This document shows, in pieces, positions 10,301 to 20,855 of a stretch of DNA of 64,000 bases. The translations under genes and the position numbers were made by a program. The stretch comes from Saussurea involucrata. Taxonomy: Eukaryota > Streptophyta > Magnoliopsida > Asterales > Asteraceae. The notes under the pieces were generated by a model, which saw only the letters and a list, made by a program, of their open reading frames with translations, ran no database searches and had not been told where the DNA came from. How positions within the stretch are numbered: the first letter of the stretch is position 1; each line of letters opens with the position of its first letter. The DNA lies in the NCBI GenBank assembly GCA_033807775.1, contig CM066326.1, positions 86,156,873 to 86,220,872 of the forward strand, written 5' to 3'.

Positions 10301-12100
10301 AATATTTTATGTTTTGGATGCAATCACTTGACTAGATGCAAATGCATTGATTAACCCCTCACGTGCGGAATTATAGAATATCCCCTTTACGATCAAACAA
10401 TTCTTTCGAGTTGAGTCTTCATGACTCGTTTAGGAATAACCAATTCTTGGGGTGGTTGGAGTATCAATTCAAGTAGTCATTTATTTGGTACTTCCCAAGA
10501 CGATAATGGGCAAATACTTCATTCATGATTCATCCCAAAATAAATGTTCACAATGAAAGAGTCTAGAGAGTGTTGGAAATGTGTAATTATTATAGTTTTA
10601 GAAATGAATTTCTCCGTCTTAATTAGGTAGAAATGGAAAGTAAGCACCTACATTTGAAATGAAAACTTATTTCCATGAGAAACTAAAATAGAAATATGGA
10701 CATTTATTTCAGGACGGAGGGAGTAGTAGTTAGACCTTGCACAAGAACTTCTAAAATGTATTTGCAAGCCGGGAGTTTTCACGAAAACAGTGGCTCTACT
10801 CTGAGATAGAGGACAAGACCCTACTTCTGAGTGGCACATACTCCGTGCGCTTGGTTTGGTTTTAAATTCTAAAATATAATCATTACAGTTTTCATGGCAC
10901 AAAGTGAGTATTATACGTATGAATTACAAGTTGCCCTTTCAAATGCCAAGTGAATCTCATATTGTGGAATAATCGAGGTTGCAATTCTCACTGTAGTTGA
11001 TATAATTGTTTCCCATATGCTTTTAGTTTTATTATGAACATTCGTTGTTTTCACCCAACCCAGGAGCGCAGATCACACAAAGTGGGTAGGTGCATTTCAC
11101 CGAAAACAGGATTTCATTGATGTTGTAGAGGTATGCCTCTTCTGTGTTTTCACTTTAAATCTTCAACTTTAAGATGTCATTAAGCACATTTTCGGAACTT
11201 TTTAGCAATTTTTCGTTTACATAATGGTGCTAGTTTGTTCCATTTACTGAATTTTGCACAAAAAGCTGAGGTTTTTCACGAAAACAACCGCTCTACTCTT
11301 TGAGACATACCGAGTTTGTTTGGTTTGGTTTGGATTTATGCTCTGCATGGAAACACCGCTCTACCCTCTGGTAGAGAGACCTGTACATCCCACCCCCGGA
11401 CCCCACCTCCGAGTGGGACATACTGAGTTTGTTTAGTTTGGTTTTATGTTCTTCATGAAAACACCACTCTACTCTTTGGAGTGGGTAGAGGTCAGGTCTA
11501 CGTACATCCTACCCCTAGACCCCACCTACAGTTGGGAAATACTGGGTTTGTTTGGTTTTATATTCTATTTGTAGAAATTTAGAGAATTGTTGTGTTTGTA
11601 CTTATGTAAGGCATGCATAATAGAATGTGTTATAAGAACTTACATCCATGCATTGGTCCCCAAGCATGATTATTATTTGTTTGAGTACACTCCTACACGG
11701 TGATGTATGGTTCGTAGGATTCCGAAGGAATTGGAATGGCCAATTCTGTTGACCGAATTTCATTTCTCCATTTGGTTCAACAATTGAAAGGAATTGAATT
11801 ATTTTAAAATTTGTGAATTCCACCACTTGTTGATTTGTTCATTCCTTGGCTGGGGCTCAGGAATTAAATTCCATTCTTTGCATTCTTTTCAAAAAGACAA
11901 TAATACCCTCACGTTATGTACGACATTAAGATTCATGTCTCAATGTTTCGGTCTAGTTATGAGGTCTCGTTATTGATATGTGCCCTACATTTGTGTTGCA
12001 GGAAATATTTAGAGGGGCCATGAAAGGAAAGCTGATAGTGAATTGCCCACTTCCTCCAGAGAGAATTCCAAAATTCCAATTATTATATAAAGACATGTGA
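4312..12100 (+). CDS. TXNL4B: Thioredoxin-like protein 4B (DIM1 family)
   Basis: Four exons give a 151-aa protein: 4312-4443, 4528-4685, 11064-11130 and 12002-12100, stop TGA. All introns are GT-AG and phases match. The protein starts MSYLL, has the DIM1 core VLRFGRSSDSVCLQLDDI, then FITL-type strand residues STVFFFNAHHMKMDSG, and ends IPKFQLLYKDM. This fits the TXNL4B branch (about 150 aa), a thioredoxin-fold relative of the U5 snRNP protein DIM1 acting in nuclear pre-mRNA splicing and cell-cycle progression; the role is from the family. The first intron (4444-4527) is 84 nt, a multiple of three and stop-free. The second intron (4686-11063) is swollen by a SINE and a whole LTR retrotransposon. 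Confidence 0.93.
4986..5262 (+). repeat. 5' LTR of the Reina-like element
   Basis: Starts TGATAAGCC and ends TTCTTATCA; 277 bp and matching the 3' LTR at 9878-10154 without a visible difference. A TATAAAATAA box at 5108-5117 is a candidate promoter for the element's transcript. Confidence 0.97.
5108..5117 (+). promoter_or_regulatory. Candidate LTR TATA box
   Basis: TATAAAATAA lies 122 bp into the 277-bp LTR, a suitable place for the U3/R promoter. The same box is present in the 3' LTR near 10000. Confidence 0.5.
5265..5276 (+). other. Primer binding site, initiator tRNA-Met
   Basis: TGGTATCAGAGC begins 2 nt after the 5' LTR and is the standard complement of the plant initiator tRNA-Met 3' end. 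Confidence 0.95.
5294..8344 (+). CDS. Gag-protease-RT-RNase H polyprotein (Gypsy)
   Basis: The start is the ATG at 5294 in an ACCATGG context; the open frame gives 1016 aa. In order: a gag domain from about residue 125; a zinc knuckle with CFRC and GHRC near 356-370; an aspartic protease with LIDCGASHNF near 437; reverse transcriptase with the FFDDILVYS active site near 776; and RNase H starting ETDASGTGVGAVL near 920. It ends prematurely at 8344 just after the RNase H core. The following integrase lies in another frame (from about 8325), so these were one polyprotein frame now separated by a single shift. Acts in cytoplasmic virus-like particles. Confidence 0.95.
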   Translation: MAPKNQGERIDSLEETVQARGERFESVDSGLKSVKNSIQMICNQDAVNAKRMEGLDRGIQMVMEKLESLSRPETLSPTGPIPSNGSDQGVGSASNGKGQGDRGPPHQFVSQSLGSGGQKNSGVHTADWRLRRIELPTFNGDDPDGWIFRAERYFALQRFEEAEKVATAGICMEGEALAWFQWTESRRPIALWAELKILLIGRFRPTLRGSAWEQLLALRQEGTVREYRHSFEILSSSLGDLTEDVLEGNFINGLKPHIQAEVRLMRPQGLMKVMETAQLVEDKNSQLSGGFKSLSIGYKPSIGISGNNSKSINPNISAITTHKAPSPVPTNPVKTTLDTARRITEEELRDKRARGLCFRCDEKYKVGHRCKKKELSILLLQDEPTEEEIESEPDDVEPEVNPVIQAAELSLNSVVGLTSPKTMKLRGYINNVEVIVLIDCGASHNFVSKRKLEQLQLSLDDTTNFGVKVGTGQVVRGNGVCKSVELFLPEIKVRTDFLPLELGSTDVILGMQWLETLGEMKVNWKSLRMEFWVNGKRVTVQGEPDLNKSAIALRSLIKCWSGGEELMLLDLYNMQEDSQKVGVETVGHWEDVLATFVDVFQPLHSLPPERKQDHAIPLQPNTAPICVRPYRYSYEQKNEIEGLVREMLDAQVIRPSDSPYASPVLLVRKKDGSWRFCVDYRALNRVTVANKFPIPLVDELIDELNGARIFSKLDLKSGYHQIRMKEKDIEKTAFRTHEGHYEFLVMPFGLTNAPATFQAIMNDIFRAYLRKFVLIFFDDILVYSRDQEEHRQHLTAVLQTLRDNHLVANRKKCVFGQPKVEYLGHVISSNGVEAESGKIQAMVEWPTPRNLKELRGFLGITGYYRRFVKGYGNMARPLTQLLKKGGFKWCPEAEVAFQQLKGAMTKLPILALPDFQQEFVVETDASGTGVGAVLMQQQRPLAFFSQALPDRMRVHSVYERELMAIVLAIRKWKHYLMGRKFVVKTDQRSLKYLLEQREVAPEYQRWMMKLIVLDPI
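8325..9935 (+). CDS. Integrase-chromodomain part of the Gypsy polyprotein (frame-shifted)
   Basis: This frame begins without a convincing start codon (TTG at 8325) and overlaps the end of the upstream frame by 20 nt. It carries an HHCC zinc-binding region (GGHSG...CAVCQRNK), a DDE core (LSMDF, IVSDRGN, TEVVNR) and a C-terminal chromodomain with GWKGLPEGEDTWEPY. The stop is inside the 3' LTR, so the last residues are encoded by U3. The chromodomain is thought to guide integration to particular chromatin; this is family knowledge. Integrase would be made only if the frame break is bypassed or is a sequencing error. Confidence 0.93.
   Translation: MFSIQFKPGKENVAADALSRINHQAVLMGLVTVQQLDLKVISAELEQEPKWKTIREQLASGIGVSVPYQLREGLLLRKGRIILHPDSSMIPPILRELHSGSIGGHSGFLKTYQRVKTEFWWEGMKGKVQTYVQECAVCQRNKTSTLTPAGLLQPLAIPQQVWEELSMDFVEGLPTSEGYNALLVVVDRLTKYSHFIGLKHPFTAQTVARVFVKEVIRLHGIPKSIVSDRGNVFLSNFWKELWRLQGTRLNYSTAYHPQSDGQTEVVNRCVETYLRCFASVQPKKWAAWLPWAEYWYNTSFHSATKSTPFQLLYGREPPRIVPFPAGEPTNAAVDQLLLDRDKMLEELRRQLLRAQQRMKDSADRHRRDIEFDVGTKVYLKMRPYRQSTMGGTSNVKLAPRYYGPFVVTERVGKVAYRLQLPPESAIHPVFHVSQLKAAVGDHVESVPLPTTIGTDCESDTEPETLKGVRFRHNKEVEVLIGWKGLPEGEDTWEPYKVICQQFPSFHLEDKVTHWGGSIDKPPIIKVYSRKKGNDQG
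9865..9874 (+). other. Polypurine tract of the Gypsy element
   Basis: GGGGAGGAAG lies just before the 3' LTR at 9878, the expected site for plus-strand DNA priming. It is inside the coding frame. Confidence 0.7.
9878..10154 (+). repeat. 3' LTR of the Reina-like element
   Basis: Second 277-bp LTR, TGATAAGCC to TTCTTATCA, followed by the target duplication CATTG. The first 58 bp also encode the end of the polyprotein. Confidence 0.97.
10579..10726 (-). mobile_element. Stowaway-type MITE remnant
   Basis: The right end GGACGGAGGGAGTA is the common Stowaway/mariner MITE terminus and the body matches the copy at 29473-29713. The left end is degraded. Confidence 0.6.
10752..10868 (+). repeat. Au-type SINE-like fragment
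   Basis: Shares the 'tttcacgaaaacag..ctctactct' block and the 'gtgcgcttggtttggttt' tail with the copies at 11262-11560. It lies in the second intron of the thioredoxin-like gene. Confidence 0.5.
11262..11560 (+). repeat. Three head-to-tail Au-type SINE-like units
   Basis: Three successive partial units each run from a 'catgaaaacaccgctctac' type block to a 'actgggtttgtttggtttt' type tail, near 11262-11335, 11336-11445 and 11446-11560. They occupy the last intron of the thioredoxin-like gene. The tandem layout suggests repeated retroposition or local duplication. Confidence 0.55.
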
Positions 12101-12106
12101 AGGTAA

Positions 12107-12403
12107 GGGAATGTATGTTAGCAGCTTAATGAGCTTAATGAGACAACTTGTTTGGTTGGCCGTACATGATTGTTTGGTAGTGGCTTAATGATATAGAAAG
12201 TGGCTTATTCAGTAAGTTTTTAGGGGGAGCTTTAAGAAAGCCAAGTTTTTACTATGTCCCTCCCAAGTAGAAAACATACTCCCATCTATGAAAAACTCCT
12301 CCAAACAAAAACCTACCCGATCTATACAGAGACAGAGACAGATTAATCCACACAGACAACTTTATTCATACATGACTTGATGGAAAATTAATCAAACAGC
12401 CCC
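12107..12403. mobile_element. Tourist-like MITE, copy 2, in the 3' UTR of the thioredoxin-like gene
   Basis: Bounded by TAA at 12104-12106 and 12404-12406. Its ends match the family termini (…GGCTGTTTGATT inverted at the right end, TTAGCAGCTTAATGAG at the left). The left duplication starts only 3 nt after the TGA stop codon at 12098-12100, so the annotated gene's 3' UTR and probably its poly(A) signals lie in or beyond the MITE. Confidence 0.85.
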
Positions 12404-12492
12404 TAAATCTGCCCTATTTGATAGTGATCCTAGAGAGAGAGAGGATGAGGGTAGGGTTAGTGAGCTGGCAGATAGGCCTCCTGAGCCCTAAA

Positions 12493-12911
12493 TAGGGTGT
12501 TAACGAGCAGGTTATTCGAGCTCGAGCTCGAATGATTTTTCACAATAGGGTTCGAACTCAAGCTTGAATATTTTTTTTCCAAATGTTTGAGCTCGAGCTT
12601 GATACTTGTTTACGGGCTCAAACTCAAGATCGATTTGCTCGCTTATTGGCTCGACCTCAATAATTATTATACTTTGATTATATTATTTATCAACATGTTC
12701 GGCTCAGAAAAGTGTATGCTTGAATGGGTCTGCTCGACTCGGTTCGAAAAATTTAAGCGGCCTTTGAACGAGTCTAGTCGAACATTGGTGTTGTGTAGCT
12801 CGACTCGTGAAGTTAAACAAGTTTTAGTGTGTGTTCGAGATTGACTCAAGCTCGACAATTATTAGGCTTGAGCTCGAGTAGCTCGTTAATAGCTCGACTC
12901 GTTAACATCTC
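12493..12911. mobile_element. Non-autonomous hAT-like element rich in GAGCTCGAGCTC
   Basis: Ends TAGGGTGTTAACGAG and its inverted counterpart CTCGTTAACATC. The interior is built from GAGCTCGAGCTC-like palindromic repeats. Target duplication is imperfect. A relative lies at 13099-13585. Confidence 0.55.
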
Positions 12912-13098
12912 CGGTCCTAAGTTAGTCATTAACTTATGGTCCCTTTTTGCATACTTTTGCCATATAAACTTTAACTAAGCTTGGTAGCTCATGTCTTCGT
13001 GGTTTCTTTCACTGCCATATGGGTTTCACCGGGGTGCGTTGGGGTGCGTTTTGTACGCAAGACAGTATGGGATAGGACAGAACAAAAACACGTCTCTG

Positions 13099-13585
13099 TA
13101 AGGGTGTAAATGAGCCAAGTCGAGTAGTAGGTTATTTGACTTCGACTCGAAAAAAAATCATATCAGGCTGAGCGCCAATAACTCTTTCAAAGTACGGCTC
13201 GAGCTCGAGCTCAAGCTCAAATATTTTATGAATTATTGAGCTCGGGCTCAATTCTTGTTTATGGGCTCGAACCCGCGATCGATTAACTTGTTTATTAGCT
13301 CGAGCTCGATAAATTTATATTTTTATTGTATGATTTATGAATATATCGAAATTTTTAACTCGAAAGAGTGTATGCTTGAATAGCTTGGCTCGACTCGACT
13401 CTGAAAAATTTAATTGAGTTCTCGAACGGGCCGAGTCAAACATTGGTGTTACAACTTACAAGGCTCAGCTCGTTAAGTTAGACGACTTCTGTTTTCTGTT
13501 GGAGGTCGACTCGAGCTCGATAAATATTAAGCTTGAGGTCAAGTTTGAGTAGCTCAGTTAAAAGCTCAAACCGTTTACACCCCTA
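13099..13585. mobile_element. Non-autonomous hAT-like element, second copy
   Basis: Ends TAAGGGTGTAAATGAG and CGTTTACACCCCTA, with the same GCTCGAGCTCGAGC interior as 12493-12911. No transposase. The duplicated target is not recognisable. Confidence 0.55.
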
Positions 13586-13900
13586 CCCATGTTCAATTAA
13601 AACCCCAAAACCTTCCACAATTCTTTCACCTGCCTACCTCACTCTCACCCGTCCCGTTTGGAGTCTCGTCCGCATACAAAACACCAACGGCATGCACGTG
13701 TTGCCTTTTTCGGCTGTATGGGAATTCCCTACGCTCACGAGTTTTGTTTTCTTGGTGCAATGCAGGTTTACAGAATGTGTTGCACTCTATCATCATCATC
13801 ATCATCAAGGTGTCGATTTAAGAAGACCGGAGGAATGCACGTTCACCTGCTCTATCATACCGACGCATTGGAGTTTATTTTAGGTCTCTTAAAGGCGCAC

Positions 13901-13945
13901 CAGGGGCGGATCCACCTTGTAAAAGGTGGGGTCCCATCCCCCTAG
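13901..13945. repeat. Fragment of a repeat beginning AGGGGCGGATCCACC
   Basis: The AGGGGCGGATCCA motif recurs at about 36944 and, diverged, near 24650. It is a common plant repeat terminus; the class is not resolved here. Confidence 0.35.
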
Positions 13946-14254
13946 TGAAATCTTGTTTTTCTTTATTTTTATAAGTTAAAAACATTTTTTTTAACTTTTT
14001 ATCATAGTTTCCCCCCAATAAAAACACATCGGACGACTTTACGGTCATAATTTACCTTAAAGTTAACAAAAACCTGGGTGCAGTATATTGATTGTCTATT
14101 GATAGTGTCGTTGCATATGACATCAGATATTGCAAGATCAAATTTTTATTTGAATTGAGTGATAATAAGGAGAAGTTTCACTTGTAAGTTGCAAAAATAA
14201 AAAATCATTTTTAATGAAACCATATTTTTTATAAATTAAGTGTTTTCTTTTATA

Positions 14255-15055
14255 CTCCCTTTTTCCCAAATAAATGTCTACACTTGAACATAGGGAGGAG
14301 CTTCGAGTACCATTTTCCCGAACCAAACCGGGACCGTATCGAACCCGAACTGGTACCATGTAACTGGTCCGGTTTTCGGTTCCAAGTATTCGACAAATTC
14401 GGGATTCGGTACCGGGATTTTCCCGAAAAATCCCGAAACGGAACCGGAATATTTATAGACATCTCTTGATAAACTAACCTTATTTTTCTCTAATCAAGAA
14501 ATATCATCTCCTAAATGAACAAATTGGAAAAGAAAAAGCCTAAAAGAAGACGGAAAATTTGTTGAACTTTTGATTGTTAAATTTTTGATTGTTTGGGAAT
14601 GGTTTTGATACACATTTGAAACATTATAAAAATATTTTGGTTTGCGATTGGTTTTTATATTCATTTGATACATTTTCATATTTTCGGTCCTAAGTGGTCC
14701 TAGTACCAAATTTTCCGTCCCGAAACCGAACCGGTACATACGATTCGGTTTTCGCTCCTAATATTTAGTCCCAAAAAAATTCGGTACCAACCAGTTCCGG
14801 TTCGGTACCGGTCCGGTCCCGATCTCATCCCTACTTGAACAAACTAACAATTTTAAATATATTTAATTATTACTTTTTTAGTTAGTCAAATGATAACTTT
14901 ACCTTTATTTAATTTCTCTTTCTTCACAACTCGTAAATGTATGTGCATGAATTAAGTTAATATTTGAGAATTTAGTTGTCTATTTATAAAACCGAACATT
15001 TATTTTGGGTTAAACATAAATAGAAATGTGGGCATTTATTTTGAGACAGATGGAG
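14255..15055. mobile_element. Stowaway-type MITE interrupted by a hAT element
   Basis: Left end CTCCCTTTTTCCC, right end GACAGATGGAG, flanked by TA at 14253-14254 and 15056-15057. The host MITE is split at CTTGAACA by the insertion 14291-14833. Rejoining the flanks gives a Stowaway copy of about 250 bp. Confidence 0.8.
14291..14833. mobile_element. Non-autonomous hAT-type element nested in Stowaway
   Basis: Ends TAGGGAGGAGC and CTCATCCCTA, flanked by the perfect 8-bp duplication CTTGAACA (14283-14290 and 14834-14841). The ends consist of ACCGAACCGG-type repeats. A related copy is at 37397-38001. Confidence 0.88.
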
Positions 15056-15357
15056 TATTATGCTGATTATATTGTGTCATATTTTGGAAAAAAAATTGGG
15101 TCTGCCTTTGTGTGTCATTTTCGTCGTGGACTCAAACACGTATGCACAAATATTTATATTCATTCAAATATATGATGGCGAACGTGATGAATATGTATTA
15201 CAACATCGTTTATAAGTTATAACTCCGTACTAAAAATTATATCGAACATTATTTCGAAACCGCAAGAAGTTCCTACATCTCAAACTGTTATGAAAAAGGT
15301 GTAACGTTCGACATAAGTGTTATGTTTTATTACCCGAGCGTTGTATACCCCATCCAC

Positions 15358-18300
15358 TCAATCGCCCCTTTCAAACACCGCTGCTGCCCCCATACCGGAA
15401 CCTGTAACATTGATACGCTTCAATATTAATGTTTGACAAACTAGCTGACAAGTTAGCTGTTGGTGCTGGCAGAGCGTTACCTAAAGGGACAATGTCAAAA
15501 AACTTTAATTGAAAAAATATAAGGGGGCATAATTGGAAAAATGCCCCTGGAACTTGTTGATACGCTACTTGAAATAGTTTTTCAAAAAACTAGCTTAGAC
15601 CGTCTCCAACAGTTTCTTCAAAATAGAGAACCAAAATCTCTAAAAATATTAGAGCATGGACAAAGTAATAGCATAAGACGAACCTATGCACATAGAAACG
15701 ACACCAAAACGACTATCTTTCCCTCGCCGCTTCATCTCGTGAAGTAAAGTTGCGACACAACGAGCCCCTGAGATTTGAAAAGTCGTGGGTACGTGAATGA
15801 ACGAAGATAGAAAGTAGAACCGATCACTTTATGAATGAATGAATACGAAAAAGGGTAGTTTCGGAACTTAGTTAAGTTACCTGTGGCTCCCAATGGATGC
15901 CCAATAGCCATGGCTCCTCCATTAACATTCACTTTTTGAGGATCAAGTTGTAGCTTCTTGCAACAATATACAAATTGGGATGCAAAGGCCTGTAACAATT
16001 TTTAAGTGAATAAAGGGTCATTGGCATTGCGGTACCCAAGTTTCCGGTAGAACCGAGCCTTCTAAGAGATCAGTGGTTCAAACCTCACCAAATGTAAGCA
16101 GTGTGAGAAGTTGAGGTTAACGTGAGAAGCGCGAGAAGTGGATTTGAACCGTTTATCACTTTTAATCAAATGCCCTCCCATGAATTGCGCCTTAGAAGAG
16201 AATTGATCCGGTGCATCTCATCCTAATGTGCGTCCATTTCTCATCCAACGGTTGATAACCATTTCTCATGCTTCCTAAGTTAACCTCAACTCTCACCGAA
16301 CCCAACCCTATCAACATTATAGATGCAAAAAAAGAAGCTCAAGCCCGAAGCCCGGCCCAGACGCAACCTAAAAAATACAGGACTTAATGAGCCTAAAGCC
16401 CGGTCTGGTCCGGGCCAGGCCTCAATGCCTGATCAGGCCAAAATTTGGGGGGCAGAAAGCCCGACTTGAAAAAGCCCGGTTAAGCCCAAAAGAGTCGGCC
16501 TGAAAAAGCCTGACCAATAATGAGATGAAAATTGTTGTAGTTTTTGTAGGATATGAGTAAGTGAAACCCGATACCTCATTTATTTCAAAAAGAGCGATGT
16601 TATCAAGCTCGAGACCTGCCGACTTCACGGCAATCGGAATGGCGACGGCAGGACCTATGCCCATAACAGAAGGATCCACACCAACAACCTCAAAACTCCT
16701 GTATGAAATATTATTGTAAAAATGTGTATATATAATGAGAACCATATACGATCCTATAAAAGACACGGCTTTAGAAATATGTAATCTTTATACTTTTTAA
16801 TTAACTAAATGACAATTTGGCGAAGGATCGTGTGAGAAGTTGAGGTTAACGTGACAAGCGTGAGAAATGGATCTGAACCGTTGATTGCTTTTAATCAAAT
16901 GCCCTCCCATGAATTGCGCCTTAGAAGAGAATTGATCCGGTGCATCTCATCCTAATGTGCGTCTATTTCTCATCCAACGTTGATAACCACTTCTCACGTT
17001 AACCTCAACTTGTCACCGGAACCCAACTCATGACAAATTTACCCTTAATGATAAGGAAGTAATGAATTTATCATCTCATATTTGAAGATAAAATTGGAAA
17101 GTAAACACTTCTTCTGGGACAAACTGAAATAGAAATGCGGACACTTAGGTGCTGTTTGGTTGGTTTTCCATTAAGCTATAAAGTTGTCTGTGTGGATTCA
17201 TCTCATATTTGTTTCCGACTGTTTTTTCATAGGTGGAAGGAGCGTGTTTTTTAATGGGAGGGGCAGGTCTGGGAAAAACTTGGCTTTCTGCATAAAGCTC
17301 TCCCCTACAAGCTTACTGAATAAGCCATTTTAAAATAAGTTGTGAGTCTCATTAAGCTCATTAAGCTGCTAACGAACAGACCATTATTTTTGGATGGACG
17401 GAGTATAAAAAGTCAACCGTACTACTTTTGAACTTCAAAAGATCAAACATACCTGAATACACCAAGAATTGGAAGACCCTTCTTTAGAGCCAGACTTCTT
17501 TTCATGAGGAGGACTGCAGCAGCTCCATCAGTAATCTGACTTGCAGTCCCTACTCGAAAAAAAATTATCATTAGGGTTTCATGAGTCGAAATTTTTGAAC
17601 TCGTGTAAATTTTTTTGGACAAAAAGGTTGATACCGCCCCACAATCGGCTGTCTATCCATAATGTGGGGGGCATACCTGACTCACTCAGTGGTTGTGGCT
17701 ATGGGGGTGTCTTGGGCTCGAACCCGAGACCTTCTGCTTTTTGGACAAAGATGCCCCCACCCATTACCAACTGAGCTACACGCCATTGGCTTGAACTCGT
17801 GTAAAATGATTGTAATTATTTAGGACCCGCTTGGTTTGACGAAATGTTTAAGAGAAATTTGGATTTCATGTAAGGATTTGAAATCTTTGCTGGTTTGTAG
17901 GATTTGGAATGGAATTGAATTTCATTCTTTATAAAAACAAATTATAAAAATAATTAAATTACTTTTTTATTAATCGGTTATTACAAAACAAGTGCTTTAA
18001 ACATGTTTTAAAACATTATTACAAAAAAAATCCTATGAAATCCCGCAAAATACCAACTACTCCCATAGGATTTCTAAGTCCAATTTTTGTGGGATTTCAA
18101 TTCTGGACTTTTCTTTAAACCAAACATAGGATTAGAATGGAATTCAATTCCAAATCCCGCAAACCAAACGGGTCCTTAATTTTCTCTTGTATATTTATAA
18201 TATCTAATCCCTATATACCTGCTGTTGTTGTACCATCCTTTTTGAATGATGGCTTCAACTTTGCAAGATCAGCCATGTTTGTGTTTGGCCTAATACCATC

Positions 18301-20812
18301 ATCTACAGATACTGTAACCGGCTTTTCCACTCCAGTTTTTGGGTCCACAATCTAAATAAAATCCACGTGGCTTTCAAGGTCAAAATTGACTAATATGAAC
18401 TACAAAATGGATGTGAATTATTGGAGCAAAAAAGGTTGTTTAACCGGCAACCTCAAACCGGCCCACAATCGGCTGCCAATTCCATAATGTGGGGGGCATA
18501 CCTGACTCACTCAGCGGCAAGGCGATTGCGAGGGGGCCCCGAGCCCGTCTCCCGCAGGATTCGAACTCGTGACCAACGGCCTATTGGAGCAAACATCTCC
18601 TCGCCCCTTAACCAACTGAGCTACACGCCATTGGCTTGATGTGAATTATGTTAACATTTTATGAGAAAAAATCGATAATTATTTCGTCCCGATATATAAA
18701 AATCCATAATAAAAAAGACATAGTTTTAGGAATATGTAATTATTATACTTTTACCCTTAATAATTCAGTGGGGTAACGAATTTCTCTGTCTCATAATTAT
18801 AGTTAGAATTGGAAAGTAGCATCTTGCTTTTGAAACTTGAAAGTAGACACTTATTTTTTGACAAACTAAAATATAAATGTGGACACTTATTTTGGAACGG
18901 ATGAAGTAGTAAACACTACAATGTTTTAACATTAAATTTGTAACAATTTGCATATTAATTTTCAATATAAGCAGTAACGGTTTGACCTAAAAAGTTAAAA
19001 AAATTTACCTTGGTATAAACAGGAACAATTTCATCTCTAAACTTCCCGGATGAAGTTGCTAGAGCAGCACGTTTATGAGACTCGACCTATTAAAAACATA
19101 GATCTTACGGGGTTAAAATCATAATGATTACCACTATAAATTTGAAAACAAACCAAAGGGTCATTGGCCCAACAGTACCCGGGTTACTGATAGATCTTAG
19201 ATCCCAACCTCTCTAGAGGTTATAGGCTCAGGTCTCATCAAAGGTGAGGAATGTGTGTGAGTTTTACCGTATATAAATATAGAGGGAGGTTCAAGGGAAA
19301 ACCTCAAAAAAACGGAAAACTGAAGAACACCCTAGGAGCCCTTCATCCATACAAGTAAATAGTTGACTTTTTGGTTTTATGCACAAGTGCATTATGCATT
19401 TGTGCATATATGCACAAATGCATGTTACAAATAACCTGTATGCACAAGTGCATACCGTCCGGATGAAGGGCTCATAGGGTGTTCTCCAGTTTTCCGTTTT
19501 TTTGAGATTTTCCCTTGAACATGACCCTATAAATATATACACTTAAAAGAAAAGCAAATTAATTGACTTTTAGAAGTCAAAACTCACCGCAACCCGATCT
19601 TGTTCTTGCCTTGTGACACCAAAACGATGGGCCACATTTTCAGATGTGATTCCCATAGGAAGAAGGCAGTCTCTAGCTTGTGCAAATTTGTCCACCTGTT
19701 AACATAATTGTAGCTAGTTATACAACAATTCCTCATAAAATCAGTTCTAATGGCCCCGTTTGGTTTACTGGATCTGGTAGGATTTGGAATTGAATTCCAC
19801 ATTACTAGTTTGGTTTAAAGAAAAGTCCGGAATTGAAATCCCACAAACACTGGATTTGAAAATCTCATTGGGGTAGTTGGTATTTCACGGGATTTCATTA
19901 AGATTTGTTCATAATAATGTTTTAAAATATGCTAAAAACATTCGTTTTGTAATAATCAGGTAATAAAAAGTAATTTAATTATTTTTATAATTAGTTTTTA
20001 TAAATTATCTATAAAGAATGAAATTCTATTCTATTCCAAATCCTTCCAGGAAATCTAAATCCTACGGAAATATTCCATCAAACCAACGGACCTGAGTTCT
20101 CAAAATAACATAAGACTGTAATTGAAACTGACTTTTGGGTTGACTTTAGAAATAGGCCCAATTGAGTCAATACTCATCGATTCTACTCCGGCACCAATGC
20201 CTACATGAATAAGAAGAAGATGAACATTTAAAGGATAGATTATAACATAAATGAGGATGTACAAGGGTACTTTTTATTGGAAGTGTGTCCCAGGCTATCC
20301 CTAGACTAATCCCGATAAATTGTGACCGCAAGAAATCAACCTGATAAACTCAGTGACTACAATTGTTGTGTACGTCTGGAATCGAACCCTAGACAGATGG
20401 GATATTCCACCACATCCCCCAAAGCCTCAATCACTATGCCACAACCCTTATAAATCTAGGGTTGGGTAGCAGGTTTGTAACCTTCCAATGCCCGGTTTCT
20501 GGTCATGTGAAGGTTACAATCAGCATCCTGTATAATGTAACTTTCACACAGTATAAAGATACCCTTCACCGTTTCTCAAATTCTAAAGAAAATGAAAATA
20601 TCTCACATAATCCTGACTCTATAAATCTAAAACTCAACCAATAAGAAGGTTATATAACAATGTTGCTGATTGCTTTACCTATGTCATAAAATCCTGCCTT
20701 TATGTAAGCAGCTACATCAGCAACTGCCTGAAGGCCAGATGAACATTGCCTGTTCACTGTTCTGATGGGCACCTTATCTGGAACAAAACCCGAATTTTAT
20801 CGACTCCATTGG

Positions 20813-20855
<43 letters not shown>

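Larger units (their letters stand above)
16745..17400. mobile_element. Stowaway-type MITE carrying two nested MITEs
   Basis: Outer sequence (for example 17035-17147 and 17384-17400) matches the Stowaway body and ends GGATGGACGGAGTA. It is interrupted at 16822-17030 and at 17148-17383. The left end near 16745 is approximate. Confidence 0.6.

Noticed and set aside
17755..17790. tRNA gene-like sequence (TAGCTCAGTTGG with B-box) on the minus strand, also at 18600-18637
   Set aside because: Only the promoter half resembles a tRNA; no acceptor stem closes, and long target duplications show these are tRNA-derived SINEs.
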